DNA of 35,845 bases from contig CAMVRG010000003.1 in the NCBI GenBank assembly GCA_947169815.1, forward strand, positions 1 through 35,845, read 5' to 3'. The stretch comes from an uncultured Clostridia bacterium. Lineage in GTDB: Bacteria > Bacillota > Clostridia > Oscillospirales > Acutalibacteraceae. The notes under the pieces are model-generated. The model had not been told where the DNA came from and did not search any database. It worked only from the letters and a program-made list of their open reading frames with translations. The first letter of the stretch is position 1; every line of letters begins with the position of its first letter. The translations under genes were made by a program, and so were the position numbers. Shown here piece after piece: positions 16,447-23,906 of this stretch.

Positions 16447-16481
16447 TTCACTTTACTTTTGAGTTGTATCTGTAAAGTGAA
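16447..16481. repeat. Perfect 10-bp inverted repeat
   Basis: TTCACTTTAC (16447-16456) and GTAAAGTGAA (16472-16481) are separated by 15 bases. No T tract follows, so it is not a typical terminator. It may be an operator or part of a transcribed structure together with the element at 16290-16372. Confidence 0.55.
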
Positions 16482-16534
16482 ATTACTTAACATTACAAAT
16501 ATGTAAAAAATGTAATAATTTTACATCCTATTTA

Positions 16535-16636
16535 GTTAACAAGCCGTAAAAAGTTTTTGAACAAACTGTTAACATTTCATTCAAATCATACATCATACGC
16601 CTTAATTTGTCAATACCTTATTCACAATTTGTTAAC
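16535..16636. promoter_or_regulatory. Three GTTAAC palindromes upstream of the rightward promoter
   Basis: GTTAAC occurs at 16535, 16568 and 16631. The last two extend to the identical GTTAACATTT. They sit about 50-150 bases upstream of the -35 box of the rightward giant gene and could be binding sites for a regulator. In such AT-rich DNA chance recurrence is possible. Confidence 0.35.
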
Positions 16637-16683
16637 ATTTTTGGACGGTTATCCATAATCGTCATAATTTTCAGCGAATTGTA

Positions 16684-16712
16684 TTGACAAATAATGTTTT
16701 TTATGTTTTAAT
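16684..16712 (+). promoter_or_regulatory. Promoter of the rightward dockerin gene cluster
   Basis: A perfect TTGACA (16684-16689) and TTTAAT (16707-16712, 5/6) are spaced 17 bases apart. The predicted start is near 16719, leaving a leader of about 150 bases before the GTG start at 16870. Confidence 0.72.
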
Positions 16713-16853
16713 TAACTTGCGTAAAATGCGTTTTATATAATTAAATTTATAATTTACTGTGAACTTAATTGTTCTTCAACCTACTGCGGATTTTCTGCAG
16801 CTGGTCAGAGGTTGCGACGACGGTAAAGTACGCATTAATCGTAAATTCTTTAT

Positions 16854-16858
16854 GGAGG
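16854..16858 (+). promoter_or_regulatory. Ribosome-binding site fixing the GTG start at 16870
   Basis: GGAGG sits 11 bases before GTG 16870. The in-frame ATG at 16852 overlaps this site and has no ribosome site of its own, so the GTG is preferred. It also gives a normal-length signal peptide. Confidence 0.65.
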
Positions 16859-16869
16859 AAAACAGAAAA

Positions 16870-19800
16870 GTGGAAACAAAAAAATCTAAAGTTTTTACTC
16901 GTAAGCTGATTTCATTGGTTCTCGCGGTTGTAATGGCTGTTTCCGGATTCTTCGGAGTTGCTATGTCTGCTCAGGCATATCAAAAAGGCGGCTATAACGA
17001 TTCTAATGTTAAAAGCAATCTTTTAGCATGGGTCGACGCTACCGACGATCAGACTTTCGAGGCTCTTCTTGACTATTTAGATGATTTGCTTATCAATTTG
17101 GACTGGGATTCGATCAATGCAACCATTACAGCGGCCGACATTCCCGGAAAAATTCCCAGTGCTCTTGGAATAGCTTTGGAACTTACTCTTGACATCAACC
17201 ACCTTCCTGCTGTTTATGTTCATGCTAAGTCAAAAGCGGCTGCTAAGTTACTCGGTGTAGATATTGACACGACTATTTCTGGAAGAGTTACCAGCATCGA
17301 CGATGTTATTGATCTTTTATTCCAGGTCAAAACGGCAGTAAGTGATATTACCGCAGAAGCGGGTGGTATTGCAAGCATTGCGAATATCAGTCTTGATACA
17401 TTGTCAAGTATTAACTGGGACGTATTCGGCGGTTATTTCCATAATTCTGTAAGCCAGGGTGCAGCTGGATATAAAGCTAGCAACGGTTCTTACAGAAGTA
17501 ATAACTCTGCTAAATACATAGTTAAAGGTCTGTTAAAGTGGTTACTTAATGACAATTACCATAACGGAAACAATTCGAGCTTGGTTCGTAATCTTCTTTA
17601 TGGTGAACTTATGGTCATTAAAAACACTAAAGACAACAAAGACCTCATTGATATTTACAAGATGTTAGAAGGTACTCTCGGCCTTGAAGACTGGGAAAAA
17701 GACGGTGAGACGAGACTTTATCAGACAGGAAACGGTATCGTTTACAATCTGCTTAAATCTCTTATCGTTAAGAATGTGGGTCTTTATGACGATGGTGTAG
17801 ACCGTTTGAAGACTGATAACAGTTGGGTCTATGACCAGGAAGCATATAAGATTGCCAATTACTATCTTCAGAAACTCAGCTTCGAGATTACATATCCCGA
17901 GAGAGTTGATTTCACCGGCTCAGGTATGAAAGACGCCGAGGGTAACGATATTGAAGGTTACCGCAACGATTCTTCCAAGCGCCGTTATGCAATTGCTAAG
18001 GCTGCAGGCAAGTTCGATGAATCAACAGGTAAAATCGACGCTGCGTTTGCTACGGCAAATAAGTGGGATCCCAACCTTATTTATTCAACTGAGGAAGGTT
18101 ATGAAGGTAACGTACTCGTTGCTAAGTATGGCTCAACTACATTCTCAATTAATGCAAATGATACACTTCATTCTGCATTTATGAGAGCGGTTCCGATTGT
18201 TTGGAAAACAGCTCTTAAGCCTACCGTACAGCTTGTACACGTTAACTATAGCGGTCATGATGAGCACGGTACAAACTTTGATAACGCTTTCTATTATTGG
18301 GTAAGCGATAATATCGGCTGGAACAGAACAGATTGGACTCAGAACTATACTGCTGCTAACATGGCTGCTTTCACAGCTGCTAAGTATCAGGATTACGGTT
18401 TTGATTCAGCTGCTGATTTCGAAGAATACATTGCTTATACTTTAACTTATAACAAAGAAAGAGTTGCTAAGAATAAGTATTACAACTGGAGAGACATCGA
18501 CGCAAGCATTCTCTTTAACGAAGTTCGTTACAGCCCGCTTGCTGATCAGTATTTCCACATTCAGACTGGTCCGCTTAACCTCTACTTTGAGGAAATCGGA
18601 TGTCCGACTGTAATTGATTTCTTTGAGAATTCATTTAATGCTTCCGGAACACTCATCAGCCAGATTGACGACGTACTCGTTGCCGCTATGGCTGACCTCT
18701 TCCCGAACAGTAAGAACAACACAGTTGGTAAGACAGTCGAGACTGACGGTGAATACAGCGTTACTCCGATGACTCTTCCTGCACTTGCAGCTGATTCAAC
18801 AGGAACAGTTGCAGGAACAGTTTCAACTCTTATCAGCGACGCTGCTAAGGTATTACAGTATGCGGCTGACGCTACTGACGCAAACATTCTTAATTCGTTC
18901 TATGCGTTTAACGGCGCTAATACTCAGGTAACGGAAGCTAACCTCGAAGAGGCTATTATTCCGTTTGCAATCTCCGCTCTTAAGCATTGGTCTCTCACAG
19001 AGCCGATTCATGACAGCGACTGGGATAAGGTAAGCGATATTGAGTCAGGCGCAGTTGTTGCACTCAGCGAATATCTCAAGTACGTATATCCCGACAGAGA
19101 TTACTCACAGTACTATGACCTCGAAGAGAGAGACGCTGTCGTTGACGGACAGACAGTTGCTTCTTATAAGTACATCGTAGCTAAGTCAGACGAAAGCCTT
19201 CTTAACGACGTAATCGTACCTATGGCTGGCGACGCACTTCTCTTCGTTGTTACAGCTGCTGGCGTTCCTGTTTACAAGCAGACTCCCGGCGCTACAACCG
19301 TAGTAACTGAAGGCTATAACAACAATACCGGCAACGCTGAGATTCTTGATCCGTACAGCTATACCTTCTTCGGTAAGGGCTCAGGTATCGACAATGTTCT
19401 TTGGCAGACTATTAACGGTGTTGCTTGCTACTTCGCAGTAGATAAGGGCATTGCGGGTCTTGTAAACCTTGAAGGAAGAATTACCAAGTCACAGACCATA
19501 TGGCAGAATCTTGATGTAATTCTTAACAGATTCCTTCCCGCTCTTTCACCGCTCTTTAAGCAGGCTACATCAGCAGGCGACGGAGCTGTAAGCAACAGCG
19601 TAGGAACTATCAGCTCGAAGAAGCTTATCTGGGATCAGCTTGTATGCGGTCTTGCAGACGTTGGCGGACAGACTCTCTTCACTAAGGTATTCACTTATGT
19701 AGGAGATCTCTTCACTTGTGCACCGCTTACTAATTCAAAGATTCTCAACTTCGTTATCTTTGATGTTGTTAAACCTCTTCTTAATATTGTTCTTGGTTCA

Positions 19801-22569
19801 AGATCAACCACACAGAGAGCAATCATTAGTCAGACGGCATCAACTACAAACCCGGTTGACACATTCTTGAAGAGAGCTAACCTTATAGATGTATCTATTG
19901 ATAATCTTATTAAGAATCTCTACGAGGTACTCTTCGGCGGTGGCAATGCTAATGCTGCTTCTGTAAGTACTTACAAAGCGCTTGGATTTGGTCTTAACGC
20001 GCTTCATATTCTTCCTAAACTTGGCGATAACAGAATCGGCGGCGTAACTGCAACTCTTAAAGAGCATGCTTTCACGAGCACGAATATTAACGTTAAGATG
20101 GATATTAGAAACGAGTCTTGGGGCTTTGCAAGCTTCTATAAAAAGGCTGACGGCACTATCGCTCAGCGCGGAAGATATTCAGCTAATATTGTTAGCTATC
20201 AGGTTCTCAATCCTGATGGAACTGTTAACAACAATTTCTCGTTTGCTAAGGACGGAGATCAGTACTTTACTACAGGCGCATTAGCTCCCGAAGGATATAC
20301 AAGAGTTGTATTAAGCGGTACTGCTTCAACGAATACTCTTTATACAGTTGTTGTAAACTATACAATCGCTGCAGTTGACGCAAACGGCGGAAACGTTGTA
20401 AGAAACTATTCAACAAAGGCAGTTGATTTCTTCTATGTTGGTAACATTATTGACGAAGCTTGGACCGAAGCTTTCAGCGGAAATCATGTAAGCTCTACTG
20501 CTCCGGAAACGCTTGTTACTGCTTCAAATAATGCTACAACAGGTATTAATTATACAAGTGCAAACTATATTGGACTTGGAACTAATGCCGGTGGAGCTGC
20601 TTATGCTTATTATGTTAAGAACGGCGGTTCTGCAACAACAGTTGCTAACTCTTATGCAACAGTAGCGGCTAATACGCCTAACTATTATACTAAGGCTGGC
20701 GTTCCTTCAACTAATGCCAATGCATCAGCAGCATGGATTGCTGTTGATAAGAACGGTAATACCGTATACGGCGAAGATGACGTTGAACCTGCTGAGACAA
20801 CTATTGCAGAGGATCCAAACGTAATCGGATATCGTAAAGTAACAGACGAAGAAAACAACGAAAAAATTGTTGCTATCGCTGTTGACAGAACTACAATTGG
20901 CGATTATATCCCCGGTACTCCGCTTGCTGGCGTATATCTTAATACTGAGAGCTATTCAGTTGACGCATATCAGGCAGGTAACGCGGATGAAGGTGTTGAC
21001 GAGAAGTTTGGTGAAGCTCACGTAAGAATTATCTCTGGTGACAGCGAATCGGGACTTTCAACTGACTATGCTCCGATGGTTGTTAGAAATAATAAGAATT
21101 ATACATTCACCACTATTATTTCAACCGGCGATATTGATGGTCCTTATGGTTCGTTAAAGGGTCATTCAAAGGGTCTTGCTTCTCATTATCTCACTTCGAA
21201 TATTGCAAGAACTATATCAGCATATAATAATCTTAAGACTCCTCTTGCTACAGCTCTTAATCTTACTATTGCAAGCGGTATTAACGCATCTAACATCGCA
21301 ACTTGTCTCGATGTTGCTGATAACGATGAAAATCTTATTGACCTTGCTATTGCCAATCCGTCCGCAGAGGTTCAGAGTATAGTTAGTGATGTAATTGAAG
21401 CTCGCAGAGGCTGTAACAATATCAACTACAACTCACCCGCTCTCTATGAGAAGGGCGTTGATATGGCTAAGGAAGCTGAAGCACTTCTTGTTGCTGAGGC
21501 ACAGCAGGAAGAGAAGACGGCTGATGACGGTTCAACTTACATGGCTGATAAGGTTGATGAGGATGGCTATGTAGTATATAATTACTATTCATATTCACCT
21601 TCCGTTCTGCTTCTTGAGGCTGTAAGATCTTATAATACGCTTTACAAGCCTCAGGCTCAGATTGTTGCGTTCAACGCTTCTGCTTCAGGTAAGCTCGTAA
21701 CTGACGAGGTTGCTCACGCAACTTCTAAGTGCGACGACTATGACGAGGTAATCGCAGCTACTGCTAACGATTACAGCGACTTTACTGCTACTGTAGATTC
21801 AAGCGTAGAGCCTTACGAGTTCCCGTACTCATCCAAGGAAGGCCACGAGTATGACCTTATGGATACTTATAACGTAACTGTTGCAGCAGGCACAGAGCTC
21901 AAGTTCGGTGCTATCGGCACAGGCAACAAACTCGTTAACGAGGGTCCTGTAGTTTACTCGGCAGAATCCTGGAAGGTATACGTTGACGCACTCGGCGAAT
22001 GTATTGCAGCTATCAACAGCGGCGCTACAATCTCTGATTGCTATGACGCAAGATGCCACCTTGTAATGGCTGAAAACAACCTCGAAGAGGGCGAAACCGA
22101 AGGCATTACAATCAGCGGTACAGTTTACATGGCTCAGGATGCTAACGGCACAACCGGTACATTCGGTGCTCGCGGACTTAACTTCAAGGTTGACGGCGAC
22201 TACGTACTTGACGCTGAAGGACAGCCTGCTGTAACCTCATCTGAGGCAGGTCACTACGGCGAATTCGAAATCGTAGTTCCCGAGAGAACGACTGAAATCG
22301 TTATCACAAGTGATACTACGGTTGACAGAACTGTAACTCTCAGCGGTACAGCTGACGTAAGCGGCGCTAACATTAAGGTTGTAACTCTTGATAACAACAA
22401 GGACGGTAAGGTTAACAACGTTGACTTCGGTGTATTCAAGAAGAAACTCAATGGTACAGATATTAAGTATGACCTTAATAACGACGATAAGGTTAACAAC
22501 GTTGACTTTGGTGCATTCAAGAAGATTCTGAACAAGAATATCAGCTATTCTGCTCAGTCTCTTGACTAA
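16870..22569 (+). CDS. Giant secreted dockerin protein (1899 residues)
   Basis: A signal peptide of about 36 residues ends in AMSAQA. The N-terminal two-thirds (to about residue 1050) is a long, mainly helical region with no recognised domain and a general style like the divergently encoded giant protein. A beta-rich Ig-like stretch follows (about 1060-1200), then acidic and polar segments. A FIVAR-like helical segment (SAESWKVYVDALGECIAAI onward) sits near 1697-1740. The C-terminus is a beta module beginning ISGTVYMAQD (about 1748-1838) joined to a type I-like dockerin (about 1841-1893) with two calcium loops, DNNKDGKVNNVD and DLNNDDKVNNVD. Dockerins bind cohesins, so the protein should dock onto a scaffold or the cell surface. 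No catalytic domain is visible. Codons favour GCT/GCA and ACA/ACT, unlike the GCG-rich neighbours. It is the first gene of the rightward cluster. Confidence 0.87.
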   Translation: METKKSKVFTRKLISLVLAVVMAVSGFFGVAMSAQAYQKGGYNDSNVKSNLLAWVDATDDQTFEALLDYLDDLLINLDWDSINATITAADIPGKIPSALGIALELTLDINHLPAVYVHAKSKAAAKLLGVDIDTTISGRVTSIDDVIDLLFQVKTAVSDITAEAGGIASIANISLDTLSSINWDVFGGYFHNSVSQGAAGYKASNGSYRSNNSAKYIVKGLLKWLLNDNYHNGNNSSLVRNLLYGELMVIKNTKDNKDLIDIYKMLEGTLGLEDWEKDGETRLYQTGNGIVYNLLKSLIVKNVGLYDDGVDRLKTDNSWVYDQEAYKIANYYLQKLSFEITYPERVDFTGSGMKDAEGNDIEGYRNDSSKRRYAIAKAAGKFDESTGKIDAAFATANKWDPNLIYSTEEGYEGNVLVAKYGSTTFSINANDTLHSAFMRAVPIVWKTALKPTVQLVHVNYSGHDEHGTNFDNAFYYWVSDNIGWNRTDWTQNYTAANMAAFTAAKYQDYGFDSAADFEEYIAYTLTYNKERVAKNKYYNWRDIDASILFNEVRYSPLADQYFHIQTGPLNLYFEEIGCPTVIDFFENSFNASGTLISQIDDVLVAAMADLFPNSKNNTVGKTVETDGEYSVTPMTLPALAADSTGTVAGTVSTLISDAAKVLQYAADATDANILNSFYAFNGANTQVTEANLEEAIIPFAISALKHWSLTEPIHDSDWDKVSDIESGAVVALSEYLKYVYPDRDYSQYYDLEERDAVVDGQTVASYKYIVAKSDESLLNDVIVPMAGDALLFVVTAAGVPVYKQTPGATTVVTEGYNNNTGNAEILDPYSYTFFGKGSGIDNVLWQTINGVACYFAVDKGIAGLVNLEGRITKSQTIWQNLDVILNRFLPALSPLFKQATSAGDGAVSNSVGTISSKKLIWDQLVCGLADVGGQTLFTKVFTYVGDLFTCAPLTNSKILNFVIFDVVKPLLNIVLGSRSTTQRAIISQTASTTNPVDTFLKRANLIDVSIDNLIKNLYEVLFGGGNANAASVSTYKALGFGLNALHILPKLGDNRIGGVTATLKEHAFTSTNINVKMDIRNESWGFASFYKKADGTIAQRGRYSANIVSYQVLNPDGTVNNNFSFAKDGDQYFTTGALAPEGYTRVVLSGTASTNTLYTVVVNYTIAAVDANGGNVVRNYSTKAVDFFYVGNIIDEAWTEAFSGNHVSSTAPETLVTASNNATTGINYTSANYIGLGTNAGGAAYAYYVKNGGSATTVANSYATVAANTPNYYTKAGVPSTNANASAAWIAVDKNGNTVYGEDDVEPAETTIAEDPNVIGYRKVTDEENNEKIVAIAVDRTTIGDYIPGTPLAGVYLNTESYSVDAYQAGNADEGVDEKFGEAHVRIISGDSESGLSTDYAPMVVRNNKNYTFTTIISTGDIDGPYGSLKGHSKGLASHYLTSNIARTISAYNNLKTPLATALNLTIASGINASNIATCLDVADNDENLIDLAIANPSAEVQSIVSDVIEARRGCNNINYNSPALYEKGVDMAKEAEALLVAEAQQEEKTADDGSTYMADKVDEDGYVVYNYYSYSPSVLLLEAVRSYNTLYKPQAQIVAFNASASGKLVTDEVAHATSKCDDYDEVIAATANDYSDFTATVDSSVEPYEFPYSSKEGHEYDLMDTYNVTVAAGTELKFGAIGTGNKLVNEGPVVYSAESWKVYVDALGECIAAINSGATISDCYDARCHLVMAENNLEEGETEGITISGTVYMAQDANGTTGTFGARGLNFKVDGDYVLDAEGQPAVTSSEAGHYGEFEIVVPERTTEIVITSDTTVDRTVTLSGTADVSGANIKVVTLDNNKDGKVNNVDFGVFKKKLNGTDIKYDLNNDDKVNNVDFGAFKKILNKNISYSAQSLD
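22105..22569 (+). repeat. Shared module-plus-dockerin, copy 1
   Basis: From the Ser of ISGTV to the stop, this copy aligns without gaps to copy 2 at 23402-23866. By eye about 100 of 150 residues are identical, including FGARG, AGHYGEFEI, DRTVTLSG and both dockerin loops. The gapless match in otherwise unrelated proteins implies duplication of a dyad that works as one unit, similar in concept to X-module/dockerin pairs. Confidence 0.85.
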
Positions 22570-22628
22570 TTGTCACACTATATAATGTTTTAATAATTAT
22601 TTATTAAATCGTTAGAGCTTCCGTAAGT

Positions 22629-22648
22629 CCCCCCTCTTCGGAGGGGGG
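22629..22648 (+). other. Intercistronic UUCG hairpin
   Basis: CCCCCCTC-TTCG-GAGGGGGG forms a perfect 8-bp stem with a stable UUCG tetraloop, 60 bases after the stop. There is no T tract after it (CAGGGAAAAG follows), so it is more likely an mRNA end-protecting or processing structure than a terminator. Confidence 0.7.
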
Positions 22649-22661
22649 CAGGGAAAAGTTT

Positions 22662-22751
22662 AATGCGTGTTCCTGATATGAAGGTTCTTTCACCATGGTG
22701 GTATGAGGAACGTGCATTGAAGAGCTATCACGTATTGTTGTTTTTACAACA
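22662..22751 (+). other. Structured leader before the small dockerin gene
   Basis: An imperfect inverted repeat pairs 22662-22674 (AATGCGTGTTCCT) with 22705-22717 (AGGAACGTGCATT) at 11 of 13 positions. It encloses the perfect palindrome CACCATGGTG (22691-22700). A second hairpin, TGTTGT-TTTT-ACAACA, lies at 22736-22751. Together with the UUCG hairpin these fill the 211-base gap between the two dockerin genes. No known riboswitch class is recognised. Confidence 0.5.
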
Positions 22752-22767
22752 GAGAGCAGGAATTTTT

Positions 22768-22776
22768 GGAGGTGAT
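22768..22776 (+). promoter_or_regulatory. Near-perfect Shine-Dalgarno fixing a TTG start at 22781
   Basis: GGAGGTGAT matches the 16S anti-Shine-Dalgarno sequence over nine bases. The only start codon at the right distance is TTG at 22781. The earlier in-frame TTG at 22766 overlaps the site. Confidence 0.8.
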
Positions 22777-22780
22777 AAAA

Positions 22781-23866
22781 TTGAATACCGTAAGAAAATT
22801 CTTTGCCGCCCTGATGCTTCTTAGCTTTACAGTTTTCTGCGCTCCGCTTTGTGCCTCGGCACAGACGGGAACGCTCGGTACGGAAACTCCGTATTTATTC
22901 TGTTCGTTTTATGACCAAAGCGGCGATGCAGTCGACGGCAACGCCCTGACCTCGGGAGAATATAGAGTCGACGTAGTTCTCTCAGGGATGGAAAATGCTG
23001 CGGTAATGCAGTTTGAGGCAACAGCCAACTTGAGTTCGGGCGTCTTGACTGACCTGAGCGTCCTCTCAACATATGCCGATACTGACAACAGCTTTGAAGA
23101 AGCTGCCGCAGAGTATATTGACGACGGACAGATAGCCGTAATTTTAGTATCCGAAAATGAGGATACCTCCCCGATAGATTCGTCGGGTACGGTTTTAGCG
23201 TCCTTCAGCGCAACGGTAAATTGTAACGGAACAATCGACTTTAACGATTATTTCAACTTTGTAACCGACTCCGACCTTACCTTCTTTGAGGCGGATTTCG
23301 GAGACGGCGATGATTGTTACGCCCTCACTCAGGGCGAGGGAATAGCGTATACCGTTTATCCAATGACGGCGGACGTGACTCCCGTATTTAACAATGACAT
23401 AATTATCAGCGGTACTGTTCTTATTTCGCAGAACGAAAACGGAAATACGGGTACCTTCGGCGCTCGCGGAATTAACTTTAAGGTGGGCGGCGAGTACGTT
23501 AAGGATTCCGGCGGAAACAACGCGGTTACCTCGTCCGCCGCGGGACACTACGGAGAGTTTGAAATCACGGTTCCTGCGGGAACTACCGAAATCACTCTCA
23601 CCGGTGCTTCGACGATAGACAGAACGGTTACGCTCAGCGGTAACACTGATATAAGCGGAGTTTCAATTCCGATTATTTACTGCGATTATAACGACGACAG
23701 TAAAGTTAACAATATTGATTTTGGTGCATTTAACAAAAAGTTAAACGGAACTGATGTTTTATACGACTATAACAATGACAATAAAGTCAATAACATTGAT
23801 TTCGGAGCATTCAAGAAAATTCTTAACAAAACTGTAAATTATCCCGAATTATCGCTTGATAATTAA
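22781..23866 (+). CDS. Secreted dockerin protein with a possible cohesin-like domain
   Basis: This 361-residue protein starts at a TTG. The signal peptide (about 1-28) ends in CASA. Residues about 36-200 form one acidic beta-rich domain. The sequence SGEYRVDVVLSGM, the central strand AVMQFEATANL and the later GTVLASFSATV are arranged as in cohesin-type beta-sandwiches; this assignment is inference from pattern only. Residues about 208-300 are the same beta module as in the giant upstream protein, followed by a dockerin (about 302-353) with loops DYNDDSKVNNID and DYNNDNKVNNID. If the first domain really is a cohesin, the protein would be an adaptor carrying both halves of the interaction. Otherwise it is a small dockerin-borne binding protein. 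Structured leader RNA precedes it. Confidence 0.85.
   Translation: MNTVRKFFAALMLLSFTVFCAPLCASAQTGTLGTETPYLFCSFYDQSGDAVDGNALTSGEYRVDVVLSGMENAAVMQFEATANLSSGVLTDLSVLSTYADTDNSFEEAAAEYIDDGQIAVILVSENEDTSPIDSSGTVLASFSATVNCNGTIDFNDYFNFVTDSDLTFFEADFGDGDDCYALTQGEGIAYTVYPMTADVTPVFNNDIIISGTVLISQNENGNTGTFGARGINFKVGGEYVKDSGGNNAVTSSAAGHYGEFEITVPAGTTEITLTGASTIDRTVTLSGNTDISGVSIPIIYCDYNDDSKVNNIDFGAFNKKLNGTDVLYDYNNDNKVNNIDFGAFKKILNKTVNYPELSLDN
23402..23866 (+). repeat. Shared module-plus-dockerin, copy 2
   Basis: Paralogous to 22105-22569, with the same order of module and dockerin, no internal gaps, and one extra residue before the stop. The DNA has diverged much more than the protein, so the duplication is not recent. 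Confidence 0.85.
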
Positions 23867-23906
23867 TTATTGATTTAAGAATCAATACAATTTGGAGGAA
23901 AAATTA

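Larger units (their letters stand above)
15988..16869. other. Divergent intergenic region between the two giant-protein genes
   Basis: About 880 bases with no supported gene. It is very AT-rich, including an ATAA-type run at 16150-16200. It holds a leftward promoter (16144-16172), a nested inverted-repeat element (16290-16372), a 10-bp perfect inverted repeat (16447-16481), three GTTAAC palindromes (16535-16636) and a rightward promoter (16684-16712). Both transcripts would have leaders of about 145-150 bases. The short open frames here lack ribosome sites and coding character. Confidence 0.7.

Noticed and set aside
22573-22586. TATAAT at 22581-22586 considered as a separate promoter for the small dockerin gene.
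   Set aside because: No acceptable -35 box lies 16-18 bases upstream; the nearest TTGACT is only 12 bases away and within the previous gene's end.
23195-23548. Minus-strand open frame of about 117 codons inside the small dockerin gene.
   Set aside because: It overlaps the conserved domain and module of the plus-strand protein and has no ribosome site.
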